DNA from: Sanguibacter keddieii DSM 10542 | GTDB taxonomy: Bacteria > Actinomycetota > Actinomycetes > Actinomycetales > Cellulomonadaceae | Assembly: GCF_000024925.1 (NCBI RefSeq) | Contig: NC_013521.1 | Location: 3,410,001 to 3,474,000, forward strand | Reading direction: 5' to 3' | Length of the DNA: 64,000 nucleotides | Shown here: positions 47,228 to 55,123 of the stretch, in pieces | How the letters are laid out: every line of letters starts with the position of its first letter | How positions within the stretch are numbered: position 1 is the stretch's first letter | Program-made: the position numbers and the translations under genes | The notes under the pieces: model-generated | What the model saw: the letters and a program-made list of their open reading frames with translations, nothing else | What the model was told of the DNA's origin: nothing | The model's database searches: none

Positions 47228-48079
47228 CTACCCGTAGCTTCCGACGAGGGCCGTGACGATCATGCCCCAGCCGTCCACGAGGACGAACAGGAGGATCTTG
47301 AACGGCAGCGAGATCATCACCGGCGGGAGCATCATCATGCCCATGGACATGAGCGAGGCGGACACCACGAGGTCGATGACGAGGAAGGGGATGAAGATGA
47401 CGAAGCCGATGATGAACGCGGCCCGCAGCTCGGAGAGCATGAAGGACGGGATGAGCGTGAGCATCGGGACGGTCGACGGGTCGGTCGGGTTGGGCTGGTC
47501 GGCGGCCCGCGTCATGAGCGCGATGTCCTCCTCGCGCGTCTGCCCGAGCATGAACTCGCGCAGCGGCGCGGAGCCCGCCTCGACGGCCGCCCCGAAGTCG
47601 AGCCCGCCGTTGACGTAGGGCTGCACGCCGAGCTCGTTCACCTGGCCGATGATCGGCGCCATGATGAAGAGCGAGAGGAACAGCGCGAGGCCGGCCAGGA
47701 CCTGGTTCGGCGGGACGCCCTGCAGGCCGAGGGCGTTCCGGGTGAGGGCGAGCACCACGAAGATCTTGGTGAAGCTCGTCATCATGAGCAGCAGCGACGG
47801 CGCCACGGACAGCAGCGTGATGCCGAGGAGCACGACGATCGAGCTGCTGGGTGCCGTCGTGGTCCCGTCGAGGTCGACGGTGACGACCCCGGGGGCCGGG
47901 GCGACCGGGTCGACGGGGGCGATCGGGTCGCCCGGTGCCGCGACGAGCTCGACGGCGTGCGCCGTGACCGGCGCGAGGACCGTGGTCGCGGTGGCGCCGA
48001 CCAGGGCGAGGACGAGGACGAGGAGCGTCAGGACGAGCGGGCGCAGCCGGGAGGGCCTCAGGGGGGCCGCGGCCCTCAC
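47228..48079 (-). CDS. fliP: Flagellar export protein FliP
   Basis: A 283-residue protein with an N-terminal signal sequence (VLTLLVLVLALVGATATTV) and a 40-residue exported spacer before the core. Core motifs include MMTSFTKIFVVLALTRNALG and PFLVIDLVVSASLMSMGMMM followed by PVMISLPFKILLFVLVDGW. It forms most of the export channel. The GTG start overlaps the fliO stop. Confidence 0.96.
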   Translation of the reverse strand: MRAAAPLRPSRLRPLVLTLLVLVLALVGATATTVLAPVTAHAVELVAAPGDPIAPVDPVAPAPGVVTVDLDGTTTAPSSSIVVLLGITLLSVAPSLLLMMTSFTKIFVVLALTRNALGLQGVPPNQVLAGLALFLSLFIMAPIIGQVNELGVQPYVNGGLDFGAAVEAGSAPLREFMLGQTREEDIALMTRAADQPNPTDPSTVPMLTLIPSFMLSELRAAFIIGFVIFIPFLVIDLVVSASLMSMGMMMLPPVMISLPFKILLFVLVDGWGMIVTALVGSYG

Positions 48080-48723
48080 CGTCGGGCCCGGGTCTGCACG
48101 GCGCTGACCGCCTGGCGCCAGGTCGCCGGCGACAGGATCGACCCGTCGACGGCCGAGCGGCCCGGGACGAGCGCGGGGTCGACGGTGGCTGCAGGCGCAG
48201 TCGTGGTCGCAGCCGCGTCCGTGGTGGTGCTCGCACCCGTGGTCTCGCTCGCCCCGACGATGCCGGCGAAGACCTCGTCGAAGGCGGGCGACGGCGTGGC
48301 GGCCGCGGGCGTCGCGGAGACCTGCTGCGGAGCCTTGGTCAGCGACACCGTCGCCGGGAGCTCCTCGGGCTCGGGCTCGGGCACGGGCGCGTCCATCGTG
48401 GTGAGCAGCGTGACGCCGGCCTCGCTCACGCCGAGGACGAGGCGCTGGGCGCCGACGTCGACGACGGCGACGCTCGCCTTGGGGCCGAGGGCCTGACGGC
48501 CGACGAGGCCGATGACCGCGGCGGGCCGGCGGCGCCGGGGCGCAGCAGGGCGGCGCGACGCGCCGGGGACCAGCGCCCTGAGGGGTGCGACGAGGCGAGC
48601 GACGAAGCCGTCCTGCGAGCGCCCGGAGGCGCGGTCGTCGAGCACCCGGCCCAGGACCACGACGAGGCCGATGACCACGACGAGGGCGAGCACGGTGCGC
48701 AGTGCGAGGACGGCGGTGTCCAT
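48076..48723 (-). CDS. fliO: Flagellar export assembly protein FliO
   Basis: A 215-residue protein with one N-terminal membrane helix (LALVVVIGLVVVLGRVL) and a cytosolic FliO domain (VIGLVGRQALGPKASVAVVDVGAQRLVLGVS in parts). A long Ala/Thr/Pro-rich C-terminal tail follows. FliO assists FliP ring assembly. Position between fliN and fliP and the TGATG junction with fliN support the call. Confidence 0.9.
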   Translation of the reverse strand: MDTAVLALRTVLALVVVIGLVVVLGRVLDDRASGRSQDGFVARLVAPLRALVPGASRRPAAPRRRRPAAVIGLVGRQALGPKASVAVVDVGAQRLVLGVSEAGVTLLTTMDAPVPEPEPEELPATVSLTKAPQQVSATPAAATPSPAFDEVFAGIVGASETTGASTTTDAAATTTAPAATVDPALVPGRSAVDGSILSPATWRQAVSAVQTRARR

Positions 48724-49466
48724 CAGGCCGAGGCCTCCGCGAGGTCGACGATCTCGGTGATGCGCAGGCCGTAGTCCTCGTCGATGACGACGACCTCGCC
48801 GCGGGCGATGAGGCGACCGTTGACCATGAGGTCGGCCGGGCTGCCGGCGACCCGGTCGAGCTCGATGACGGCGCCGGGGACGAGCTCGAGCACCTGGCGG
48901 ACGGGCAGCTTGGCGCGGCCGATCTCGGCGGAGAGGGTCATCTCGACGTCGTAGAGGAGCCGGAGGTTGTCGCCCACCGAGGCTCCCTTCGAGGTGCCGG
49001 CGGCCCCGGCCTGTGCTGCGGGCACGACGTCCTGGTCGGCGCGCAGGCGCAGGCCGAACCAGCCGCGGACCACGCCTGCCGCCTCGAGGGCGAAGACGTG
49101 CACGTCGTCGGCGCCGAAGGCGGTGCCGGCGTCGCGGATCTGGGCCTCGCCGAGGACTCCCTCGCCGAGCGTCGCGGACGCGGCCTCGAGGGCCGGGCGG
49201 AGCGCGTCGGCGACCGACACGAGCGCGCCGGCGCCCGCACCGGCGAGGGCCTCCTCGATCGCCGTCTTCGCGATGACCGCGAGGTCGGCGCTGCGGGTGC
49301 CCACGAGCGACGCGGTCACGGCGACCTCGTCGGCGCCCGGGCCGGTGCCCGGCTCGCACGGCGAGACGACGAGCGGCACGTCGGAGGGGACGAGGCGGGC
49401 GAGCGCCTCGGCGGCGGCTCGGACCAGCTCGGTGGTCTCGGCGGCTCCAGCGTCAGCGGTGTTCAT
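48723..49466 (-). CDS. fliN: Flagellar motor switch protein FliN with N-terminal CheC-like domain
   Basis: A 247-residue switch protein. The C-terminal SpoA domain (about 165-245; LLYDVEMTLSAEIGRAKLPV, LVNGRLIARGEVVVIDEDYG-like end) is the FliN core that forms the C-ring base. The 150-residue N-terminal part resembles the CheC-like middle region of FliY and is absent from enteric FliN. No EIDALL-type CheY-binding peptide is seen. ATG with AGGAG upstream; overlaps fliM by ATGA. Confidence 0.92.
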   Translation of the reverse strand: MNTADAGAAETTELVRAAAEALARLVPSDVPLVVSPCEPGTGPGADEVAVTASLVGTRSADLAVIAKTAIEEALAGAGAGALVSVADALRPALEAASATLGEGVLGEAQIRDAGTAFGADDVHVFALEAAGVVRGWFGLRLRADQDVVPAAQAGAAGTSKGASVGDNLRLLYDVEMTLSAEIGRAKLPVRQVLELVPGAVIELDRVAGSPADLMVNGRLIARGEVVVIDEDYGLRITEIVDLAEASA

Positions 49467-50398
49467 CGGTCTTCTCCTTCAGAGTCCACGATCTTGCAGG
49501 CAAGTTGGCGTCCGTTGTTCCCTGCGACCCCGTGGGCGAGGACGATGCCGTCCACCACCACGTCGAGGGGGCGGGACACGGGGTGGTTCAGGTGGATGAC
49601 CTCGCCGACCGTGAGGTCGACGACGTCGCGCGGGTGGACCGTCACGGGGCGCATCCGCACGTGCACGTCGACGGGGACGGTGCTCATCGTGCGGTGGAGG
49701 CGGTCGCTCGCGGCGGCGGCCTCGGCCAGCTCGTCCTTGCTCCGCTGCACGACGCCCTCGCCGGCCCGCATGGGGGCGAGCAGCACGTCGGCCGGGATCA
49801 TGAGCGTCGCGGTCGTGGGGCGCTCGGCGACGGTGAGGGTGAAGGTCGCGACGATCACGGCCTCCGAGGCCGGGGCGGCCTGCACGAACTGCGGGTTGTA
49901 CTGGATCGCCTTGACGCGCACGTCGAGGGGGACGACGGCCACGAAGGCGTAGCGCAGGTCGGCCAGGGCCCCCGACAGCATGTCGGTGATGAGCGTGGTC
50001 TCGATCTCGGTGAGCTCGCGCGGGAGCTCTTCGCGGACCAGGCCGGGTCCGCCGAGCACGTAGTCGACCCAGAGCATCGAGGTCTCGGAGGCCACCTGGA
50101 GCACGGCCGTCGAGCGCGTGGTCTCGATGCTGCAGAGCACCATCGTGGTGTGGTTGGGGAGGCGGCGGACGTACTCGTCGTACGAGACCATCTCGACGCC
50201 GTCGAGCCCCACGCCGACCATCACCCGCAGGCGGGAGGTCAGCTGGGTGCCCCACTGGCGGGCGAAGGTCTCGAACGCCATCTCGAAGGCGCGTCCGTGC
50301 TCGCGGGCGAGCGTCATGGGGCGTCGGAAGTCGTACGCCTCGGGCTGGGCTGGGCGTTGTCGGCGCACAGCGGGGCGCGCCTTGTCCTGGACCGTCAC
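49463..50398 (-). CDS. fliM: Flagellar motor switch protein FliM
   Basis: A 311-residue C-ring protein that binds FliG and transmits direction signals. The conserved YDFRRP lies near residue 25, followed by the CheC-like middle domain and a C-terminal SpoA domain. The usual N-terminal CheY-binding peptide is absent. The in-frame ATG at 50410 lies inside the sigma-28-like -10 box, so I place the start at GTG 50398, where the mRNA should begin (leaderless). The gene heads the fliM-flhF-like operon. Confidence 0.93.
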   Translation of the reverse strand: MTVQDKARPAVRRQRPAQPEAYDFRRPMTLAREHGRAFEMAFETFARQWGTQLTSRLRVMVGVGLDGVEMVSYDEYVRRLPNHTTMVLCSIETTRSTAVLQVASETSMLWVDYVLGGPGLVREELPRELTEIETTLITDMLSGALADLRYAFVAVVPLDVRVKAIQYNPQFVQAAPASEAVIVATFTLTVAERPTTATLMIPADVLLAPMRAGEGVVQRSKDELAEAAAASDRLHRTMSTVPVDVHVRMRPVTVHPRDVVDLTVGEVIHLNHPVSRPLDVVVDGIVLAHGVAGNNGRQLACKIVDSEGEDR

Positions 50399-50406
50399 GA
50401 AGAGCA

Positions 50407-50437
50407 CCATCGGCTCTCGCAGCGCGGGTATGAGGAA
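50407..50437 (-). promoter_or_regulatory. Sigma-28-like promoter of the fliM operon
   Basis: CCTCATACCC with CTCA at 50434-50431, 16 bases, then GCCGATGG (50414-50407). Expected transcription start is about 50400. Confidence 0.7.
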
Positions 50438-50521
50438 AAGCAGGCACCGGGTGAAAACTAGTTCTCAGGTTGCGCCCCGGCGGCCCTCGTGGGCGCCGTG
50501 GTGCGGGTGCTGCTGGTCCTT

Positions 50522-50562
50522 CCCTCGACGTGCGCGCAGAGCACGCACGTGAAGCACGAGGG
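50522..50562 (-). terminator. Hairpin after fliL
   Basis: Nested stems CCCTCG/CGAGGG (50522-50527, 50557-50562) and ACGTGCG/CGCACGT (50528-50534, 50544-50550). It lies about 60 bases past the fliL stop and before the fliM promoter. Confidence 0.5.
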
Positions 50563-50622
50563 TCATGTGGCGCCCTCCATGGCGCCCCGACTCACCGGCA
50601 TCCGTGCCGGTCACTGGTCACC

Positions 50623-51129
50623 TCACTGGGTGACGAAGTCCGTCAGGTAGACGCCCATCACCTCGCCCTCGTACAGCTCGTCGAGCTGGTGCGCGAGCTC
50701 GCCCTTGAGGGCGTCTCGCGACTCCGGGTCGGAGACCTCTTCCACGGACTTGCCGGAGAAGAGGACGATCGCGGCGTCACGGGCCTTCGCGGCGTCCAGC
50801 TCGTGGGCTTCCGCCGTGAGCTGGAGGCCGAGGCCCAGACGCAGGTAGTGGCCGTCGGCGAGGTTGATGCTCATCGCCTCGACGGTGAAGACCTCGCCGG
50901 GCTCGGGGGCGGGCTCTGCGGCCTCGGCCTCCTTGCCCATGACGAGGAAGTAGTAGGCGGCAGCCGCGAGGGCCACCACGACGATCCCGACGATGACGAA
51001 GAGCTTCTTCTTGCTCTTCTTCGGCTCGGCCTCGGGCGCGGCGGCGTCGGCCTTGGGCTTGATGCCGCCGCCGGCCTGCGCGGCGCCGGGGCGCTGGGGC
51101 GCGTTCATCACACGCTGTTCGATGGGCAC
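50623..51129 (-). CDS. fliL: Flagellar basal body-associated protein FliL
   Basis: A 168-residue protein with a lysine-rich cytosolic N-tail, one membrane helix (about 42-64) and an extracytoplasmic domain ending GVYLTDFVTQ, typical of FliL. It supports the stator complex. GTG start 7 bases after the motB stop; ATG at 51108 is an alternative. Last gene of the flbD-motAB-fliL unit. Confidence 0.92.
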   Translation of the reverse strand: MPIEQRVMNAPQRPGAAQAGGGIKPKADAAAPEAEPKKSKKKLFVIVGIVVVALAAAAYYFLVMGKEAEAAEPAPEPGEVFTVEAMSINLADGHYLRLGLGLQLTAEAHELDAAKARDAAIVLFSGKSVEEVSDPESRDALKGELAHQLDELYEGEVMGVYLTDFVTQ

Positions 51130-51136
51130 TGGAGGC

Positions 51137-52024
51137 TCACCCTTCGGGGAGGGTCGGGACGATGGGCAGGAGAGCGCGGATGCGCTCGGGCTGGTCGCTC
51201 AGGACCACGAGGTCGACGCGGCGGTTGGCGGTGAGGCCCTCCGCGGTCTCGTTGGGCTGGAGCGGCCGGGAGTCGCCGTAGCCGACGGCGGAGATCCGGG
51301 TGGGCGGCATGCCGTCGGCCTCGACCATCCGGCGCAGCACCTGCGTCGCACGGTCGGAGGACAGCTCCCAGTTGGACGCGTACCGGGCGGTGGGCACCGA
51401 GTCGGCGTGGCCCTCGATCGAGATCTCGTTCGGCAGCGGCAGCATGAACGGCGTCATGGTGTCGACGACCGCCTGCGACGTCGGGGTGAGGACGGCGCTC
51501 TCGGAGGCGAAGAACACCTCGTCGGTGATCATGCCGATGACGAGCCCGCGCTCGTCGATGCGGAACTGGACCACACCCTCCATGCCCCCGGCGGCGAGCG
51601 CCGTGTCGATCTTCTCGGCGAGCTCGGCGAAGCTCTGGTACTCGACGCGGGCGGCCGCGATGTCGGCCGGTGAGGCCGCGTCACCGGCACCGGTCGAGTC
51701 ACCGCCGTCGCCGGAGGTGGACTCGTCGACGGTCGACGGGATGATCTTGTCGACCGCGGGCACCACGGCCTCGGTGGGGTTGTCCGTGAGCACGCCCGCG
51801 CCGTCGCTGAGGATCGAGACCTGCGGGGCGTTGAAGCCTGCGGCGAGCGACTGGCGCAGCTGGTCGTACTTGACCTCGTCGACCTGGCTGATGGCGTAGA
51901 GGACGATGAAGAGGGCGACGAGGACGGTCATCATGTCCGCGTAGCTCACGAGCCACCGCTCGCTGTCCTCGTGCTCCTCCTCGAGCTGCTTCTTGCCCTT
52001 CTTCTTGCCGCCGCCGCTGCTCAC
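51137..52024 (-). CDS. motB: Flagellar stator protein MotB
   Basis: A 295-residue protein. A lysine-rich N-tail precedes the single membrane helix with the proton-binding Asp in WLVSYADMMTVLVALFIV. A Gly/Ser/Asp linker and an OmpA-like peptidoglycan-binding domain follow (ISIEGHADSVPT, NWELSSDRATQVLRRM). It anchors the stator to the wall. The GTG start overlaps the motA stop (GTGA). Confidence 0.96.
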   Translation of the reverse strand: MSSGGGKKKGKKQLEEEHEDSERWLVSYADMMTVLVALFIVLYAISQVDEVKYDQLRQSLAAGFNAPQVSILSDGAGVLTDNPTEAVVPAVDKIIPSTVDESTSGDGGDSTGAGDAASPADIAAARVEYQSFAELAEKIDTALAAGGMEGVVQFRIDERGLVIGMITDEVFFASESAVLTPTSQAVVDTMTPFMLPLPNEISIEGHADSVPTARYASNWELSSDRATQVLRRMVEADGMPPTRISAVGYGDSRPLQPNETAEGLTANRRVDLVVLSDQPERIRALLPIVPTLPEG

Positions 52025-52797
52025 GCGGCTTCCTTCTCGCTCTGCTGCTGCTCGCTCAGCGGCAGCAGGCTGCGCAGGCGCTCGCCGACGAGGCGCGGGT
52101 TGGCACCGGCCTGGACGGAGAGGAGGCCCTCGAGGACGATCTCCATCTGGCTGCACTCGAGCTCGGAGAGGCGCTTGAGGCGGTTGCCGATCGGCAGCCA
52201 CAGGACGTTGGCCGAGAGGATCCCCCAGAGGGTCGCGACGAACGCCGCGGCGATCATGTGGCCGAGCTCGTCCGGGTTCGAGAGGTTCTCGAGGACGTGC
52301 ACGAGGGAGATCACGGTGCCCACGATGCCGATGGTCGGCGCGTAGCCGCCCATGTCGTGGAAGAACTTGTACGACGTCTTGTCGGAGACCCGCTTGGAGT
52401 GGATGCGGTCCTCAAGGAGGGTGCGCAGGTCTTCGGGGTCGGTGCCGTCGATGGCCGAGCGCAGGCCGCTGCGGAGGAACTCGTCGTCGATGTCGCGCGC
52501 CGCGTCCTCGAGGGACAGCAGCCCCTCGCGCCGGGCGCGGTCCGCGAGGCTGACGATGGTCTCGATCGAGTCGGCCGAGGTCTTGGCCTTGCCGACGAAG
52601 GCCTTCGGCAGGGACTTGAGGCCGCCGAGGGCGTCCTTGAGGGTCCCGCCGGCCAGGCTCACGGCGAAGGACCCGCCGAACACGAGGATCATCGGGGCCG
52701 GGAGGAGCACGGCCATCGGGCTGGCGCCCTCGAGGATGATCATCGCGAGGATCGAGCCGAGCGCGATACCGATGCCGAGCATGGTAGCCGGATCCAT
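52021..52797 (-). CDS. motA: Flagellar stator protein MotA
   Basis: A 258-residue protein with four membrane helices and the large cytosolic loop that contacts FliG. GGYAPTIGIVGTVISLVHVL is the conserved helix 3 region. It forms the ion channel with MotB; whether protons or sodium are used is not clear. Overlaps flbD by one base (TGATG). Confidence 0.96.
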   Translation of the reverse strand: MDPATMLGIGIALGSILAMIILEGASPMAVLLPAPMILVFGGSFAVSLAGGTLKDALGGLKSLPKAFVGKAKTSADSIETIVSLADRARREGLLSLEDAARDIDDEFLRSGLRSAIDGTDPEDLRTLLEDRIHSKRVSDKTSYKFFHDMGGYAPTIGIVGTVISLVHVLENLSNPDELGHMIAAAFVATLWGILSANVLWLPIGNRLKRLSELECSQMEIVLEGLLSVQAGANPRLVGERLRSLLPLSEQQQSEKEAA

Positions 52798-53072
52798 CAG
52801 GAGTCCTCCTCTGAGATCTGCTTCACGAGGGCCAGGTCTGGACGGTGCGCCGGGGGCTCGGAGATGTCGGCCTGCTGGATCTGCTGGGCGCGGGCGATCA
52901 TGTGCGAGCGGTGCTCGTTGATGAGCTCGATGACCTCGGCCATGCTCTCCTGGACGATGAACTTGGTGCCGTCGACGAGGGTGAGGATCGTGTCGGGCGC
53001 GCTGTCGACGCGCTGCACGAGGTCGGGGTTGACCGCGAAGGGTGGCCCGTTGAGGCGCGTCACGACTATCAC
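52797..53072 (-). CDS. flbD: Flagellar protein FlbD
   Basis: A 91-residue FlbD-family protein (IVVTRLNGPPFAVNPDLV, LTLVDGTKFIVQES). The family is regularly encoded before motA in Gram-positives and spirochaetes; its job is poorly defined. Start GTG at 53072. It begins the second flagellar transcription unit, with the promoter at 53130-53160. The C-terminal 30 residues are longer than the common 60-70 residue form. Confidence 0.9.
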   Translation of the reverse strand: MIVVTRLNGPPFAVNPDLVQRVDSAPDTILTLVDGTKFIVQESMAEVIELINEHRSHMIARAQQIQQADISEPPAHRPDLALVKQISEEDS

Positions 53073-53129
53073 TTGTTCATCCGTCCGTGGGGTGCTGCTA
53101 GAGGTCCGTCCATGAACCCGTCAGAGAAC

Positions 53130-53160
53130 TCTTCGGCGGGTGACCACGGGGTATGAGGCG
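53130..53160 (-). promoter_or_regulatory. Sigma-28-like promoter of flbD-motAB-fliL
   Basis: CCTCATACCC with CTCA at 53157-53154, 16 bases, then GCCGAAGA (53137-53130). The expected leader is about 50 bases. Confidence 0.6.
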
Positions 53161-53198
53161 TTCCGCCCACCCCGCTCCCCCGCTCTCATGCCCGTGGC

Positions 53199-53236
53199 GC
53201 GCCCGCGGGGGGCTCCGGGAGGTACCCCGCGGGCGC
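53199..53236 (-). terminator. Second inverted repeat after flgE
   Basis: GCGCCCGCGGGG (53199-53210) pairs with 53225-53236 over 12 bp. With the nearer hairpin it forms a double terminator for the flgB-flgE operon. Confidence 0.65.
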
Positions 53237-53297
53237 GTCCCGTGCATGTCAGCGGTGCGGAGCGGGGGTGGGTGGTGCGGGGGGGCTGGGCAGGGGG

Positions 53298-53327
53298 GAG
53301 GCGGCGCCCTGGTGGGGGCGCCGCCTC
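53298..53327 (-). terminator. Terminator of the flgB-flgE operon
   Basis: GAGGCGGCGCCC (53298-53309) pairs perfectly with 53316-53327, a 12-bp stem with a 6-base loop, 13 bases past the flgE stop. Confidence 0.8.
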
Positions 53328-53340
53328 AGGGGGGGGCGCG

Positions 53341-54525
53341 TCAGCGCTTGAGGTTGACGAGCTCCTGGAGGAGCTCGTCGGAGGTGGTGATGACGCGGGA
53401 GTTCGCCTGGAAACCGCGCTGGGCGATGATGAGGTTGGTGAACTCCTGGGAGAGGTCCACGTTGGACATCTCGAGCGCGCCGCCGACGAGCGAGCCGCGG
53501 CCGCCGGTGCCGGCGGTGCCGATCGCGGCCTCGCCCGAGTTGACCGTGGTCGTGTAGAGCGAGCCGCCGGCCTTCTCGAGGCCCACCGGGTTCGCGAAGG
53601 TGCCGAGGGCGATGCGGCCCACCGGCGATTTGAGGCCGTTGGAGAACGCACCGATGATCGTGCCGTCGGCGTTGATCGTGAAGGACTGCAGGCTGCCGGC
53701 GCGCTGGCCGTCCTTGGACGCGGTCTCGATGCTCGTGAGCTTCGCGAAGCCGGTGACGTCGGCGAGCGAGACCGCCACGCCGTCGACGGTGACCGTCCCG
53801 GGCGAGGCGAGCGTGCCGTCGGCGTTGAAGGCGACGGGCTGGGCCGCGCCGCCGTCGGAGGTGGTGAGCTGCCACTGGTTGGGTGCGCCCGCGGCGCCGG
53901 CGGCCTGCGTGAAGGTGAGGGTGATGTTCCGGGCGTTGCCCAGGGCGTCGTAGACCTCGACGTCGCGGTTGAGCACGGTGCCGACGGCCGCGTCGGAGGG
54001 CAGGTTGCCGTCGAAGCCGACCTGGGTGGTCGCGCTGGCCGGGTTGAGCACCGAGGTGGGCAGGCGCAGCGGGGCGAGCGCACCGTTGGGGTCGACGACG
54101 CCGTCGACGGCCGCCCAGCCCTGGACGAGCGCACCCTCGGCGGTGACGAGGTTGCCGTTGGCGTCGAAGTCGAACGCACCCGAGCGGGTGTAGAAGTTCT
54201 CGCCGTTCTTGGACACCACGAAGAACCCGTCGCCCGAGATCATCATGTCGGTGCTGCGGTTGGTGACCTGCGCGGCACCCTGCTGGAAGTTGGTGGTGAC
54301 ACCGGCGAGCTGGACGCCGAGGCCGACCTGCGCCGGGTTGGTGCCACCCACGCCACCCTGTGCGCCACCGGCGTTGGTGAGCACCTGGGACAGCGTGTCC
54401 TTGAACTGCGTCTGCGAGGCCTTGAAGCCGGTGGTGTTGACGTTGGCGATGTTGTTGCCGGTGACGTCGAGCATGGTCTGGTGGGTGCGGAGCCCGGAGA
54501 TGCCGGAGAAGAGCGAGCGGAGCAT
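53341..54525 (-). CDS. flgE: Flagellar hook protein FlgE
   Basis: A 394-residue hook subunit. The N-terminal rod/hook motif (LFSGISGLRTHQTMLDVTGN, then NIANVNTTGFK) and C-terminal SNVDLSQEFTNLIIAQRGFQ are diagnostic. The central D2-type domain is of usual size. Exported by the flagellar apparatus and polymerised under the FlgD cap. Being the only hook/rod-type gene besides flgB and flgC here, it could be mistaken for FlgG, but length and position after flgD fit FlgE. Confidence 0.94.
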   Translation of the reverse strand: MLRSLFSGISGLRTHQTMLDVTGNNIANVNTTGFKASQTQFKDTLSQVLTNAGGAQGGVGGTNPAQVGLGVQLAGVTTNFQQGAAQVTNRSTDMMISGDGFFVVSKNGENFYTRSGAFDFDANGNLVTAEGALVQGWAAVDGVVDPNGALAPLRLPTSVLNPASATTQVGFDGNLPSDAAVGTVLNRDVEVYDALGNARNITLTFTQAAGAAGAPNQWQLTTSDGGAAQPVAFNADGTLASPGTVTVDGVAVSLADVTGFAKLTSIETASKDGQRAGSLQSFTINADGTIIGAFSNGLKSPVGRIALGTFANPVGLEKAGGSLYTTTVNSGEAAIGTAGTGGRGSLVGGALEMSNVDLSQEFTNLIIAQRGFQANSRVITTSDELLQELVNLKR

Positions 54526-54551
54526 GAGAAGTTCCCTTCGGAAGGTACGGA

Positions 54552-55112
54552 CTAGGCGGAGGCTGTGGCGGGGGCGGTCGTCCCCGGTGCGGTGGTGTCG
54601 TCGGCCGGGTCGGCCGGGTCGGCCGGGTCGGCCGGGTCTGCAGGAGCAGGCGGCACGACGGGCACGCTGCCCGCGGCCTGGACCGTCTGCACGGCGTCGA
54701 GGGTGACCTCGACCCCGTCCACGACGACCATCGGGACGGAGTACTTGTAGGAGACGGACTGGGCGACGCCGGTCTTCACCGTGCCGTCGGCCTCGGTGTA
54801 GCTCACCTGCTTGCCGAGGAGCGTGGCCGCCGCGTCACGCATCTGGAGGGCGAAGCTCTCCGCGATGGTGTCCGTCATGGTGGTGAGCTTCTCCATGCTG
54901 GCCAGCTGCGTGGTCTGCGCCATCATCTCGGTCGTGTCCATCGGCGAGCTCGGGTCCTGGTACTTGAGCTGGGCGACGAGCAGGGTCATGAAGGTCTCGT
55001 TGTCGAGCGACTTCTTGGCCGTGCTCGCGCCGTTGGCCCCGGTGTACAGGCCCTGGGCGTTCTTGACGGACGTGGTGTCGACCGGGGTGGTCATGGTGGT
55101 GTCGATGGGCAT
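54552..55112 (-). CDS. flgD: Flagellar hook cap protein FlgD
   Basis: A 186-residue hook assembly scaffold. The core DNETFMTLLVAQLKYQDPSS and PMDTTEMMAQTTQLASMEKL are the family signature. The C-terminal 35 residues are a repetitive Ala-Asp-Pro tail encoded by a 9-bp tandem repeat. Shorter than enteric FlgD (about 230), as in other Gram-positives. ATG with AGGAG upstream. Confidence 0.93.
   Translation of the reverse strand: MPIDTTMTTPVDTTSVKNAQGLYTGANGASTAKKSLDNETFMTLLVAQLKYQDPSSPMDTTEMMAQTTQLASMEKLTTMTDTIAESFALQMRDAAATLLGKQVSYTEADGTVKTGVAQSVSYKYSVPMVVVDGVEVTLDAVQTVQAAGSVPVVPPAPADPADPADPADPADDTTAPGTTAPATASA
54600..54635. repeat. Four tandem 9-bp units in flgD
   Basis: Four perfect copies of GTCGGCCGG encode the (Pro-Ala-Asp)n tail of FlgD. 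Copy-number change would keep the frame. Confidence 0.85.
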
Positions 55113-55123
55113 CGGCGTTCTCC

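Noticed and set aside
50395-50410. ATG at 50410 as the fliM start
   Set aside because: It lies inside the -10 box of the predicted promoter and would not be transcribed from it.
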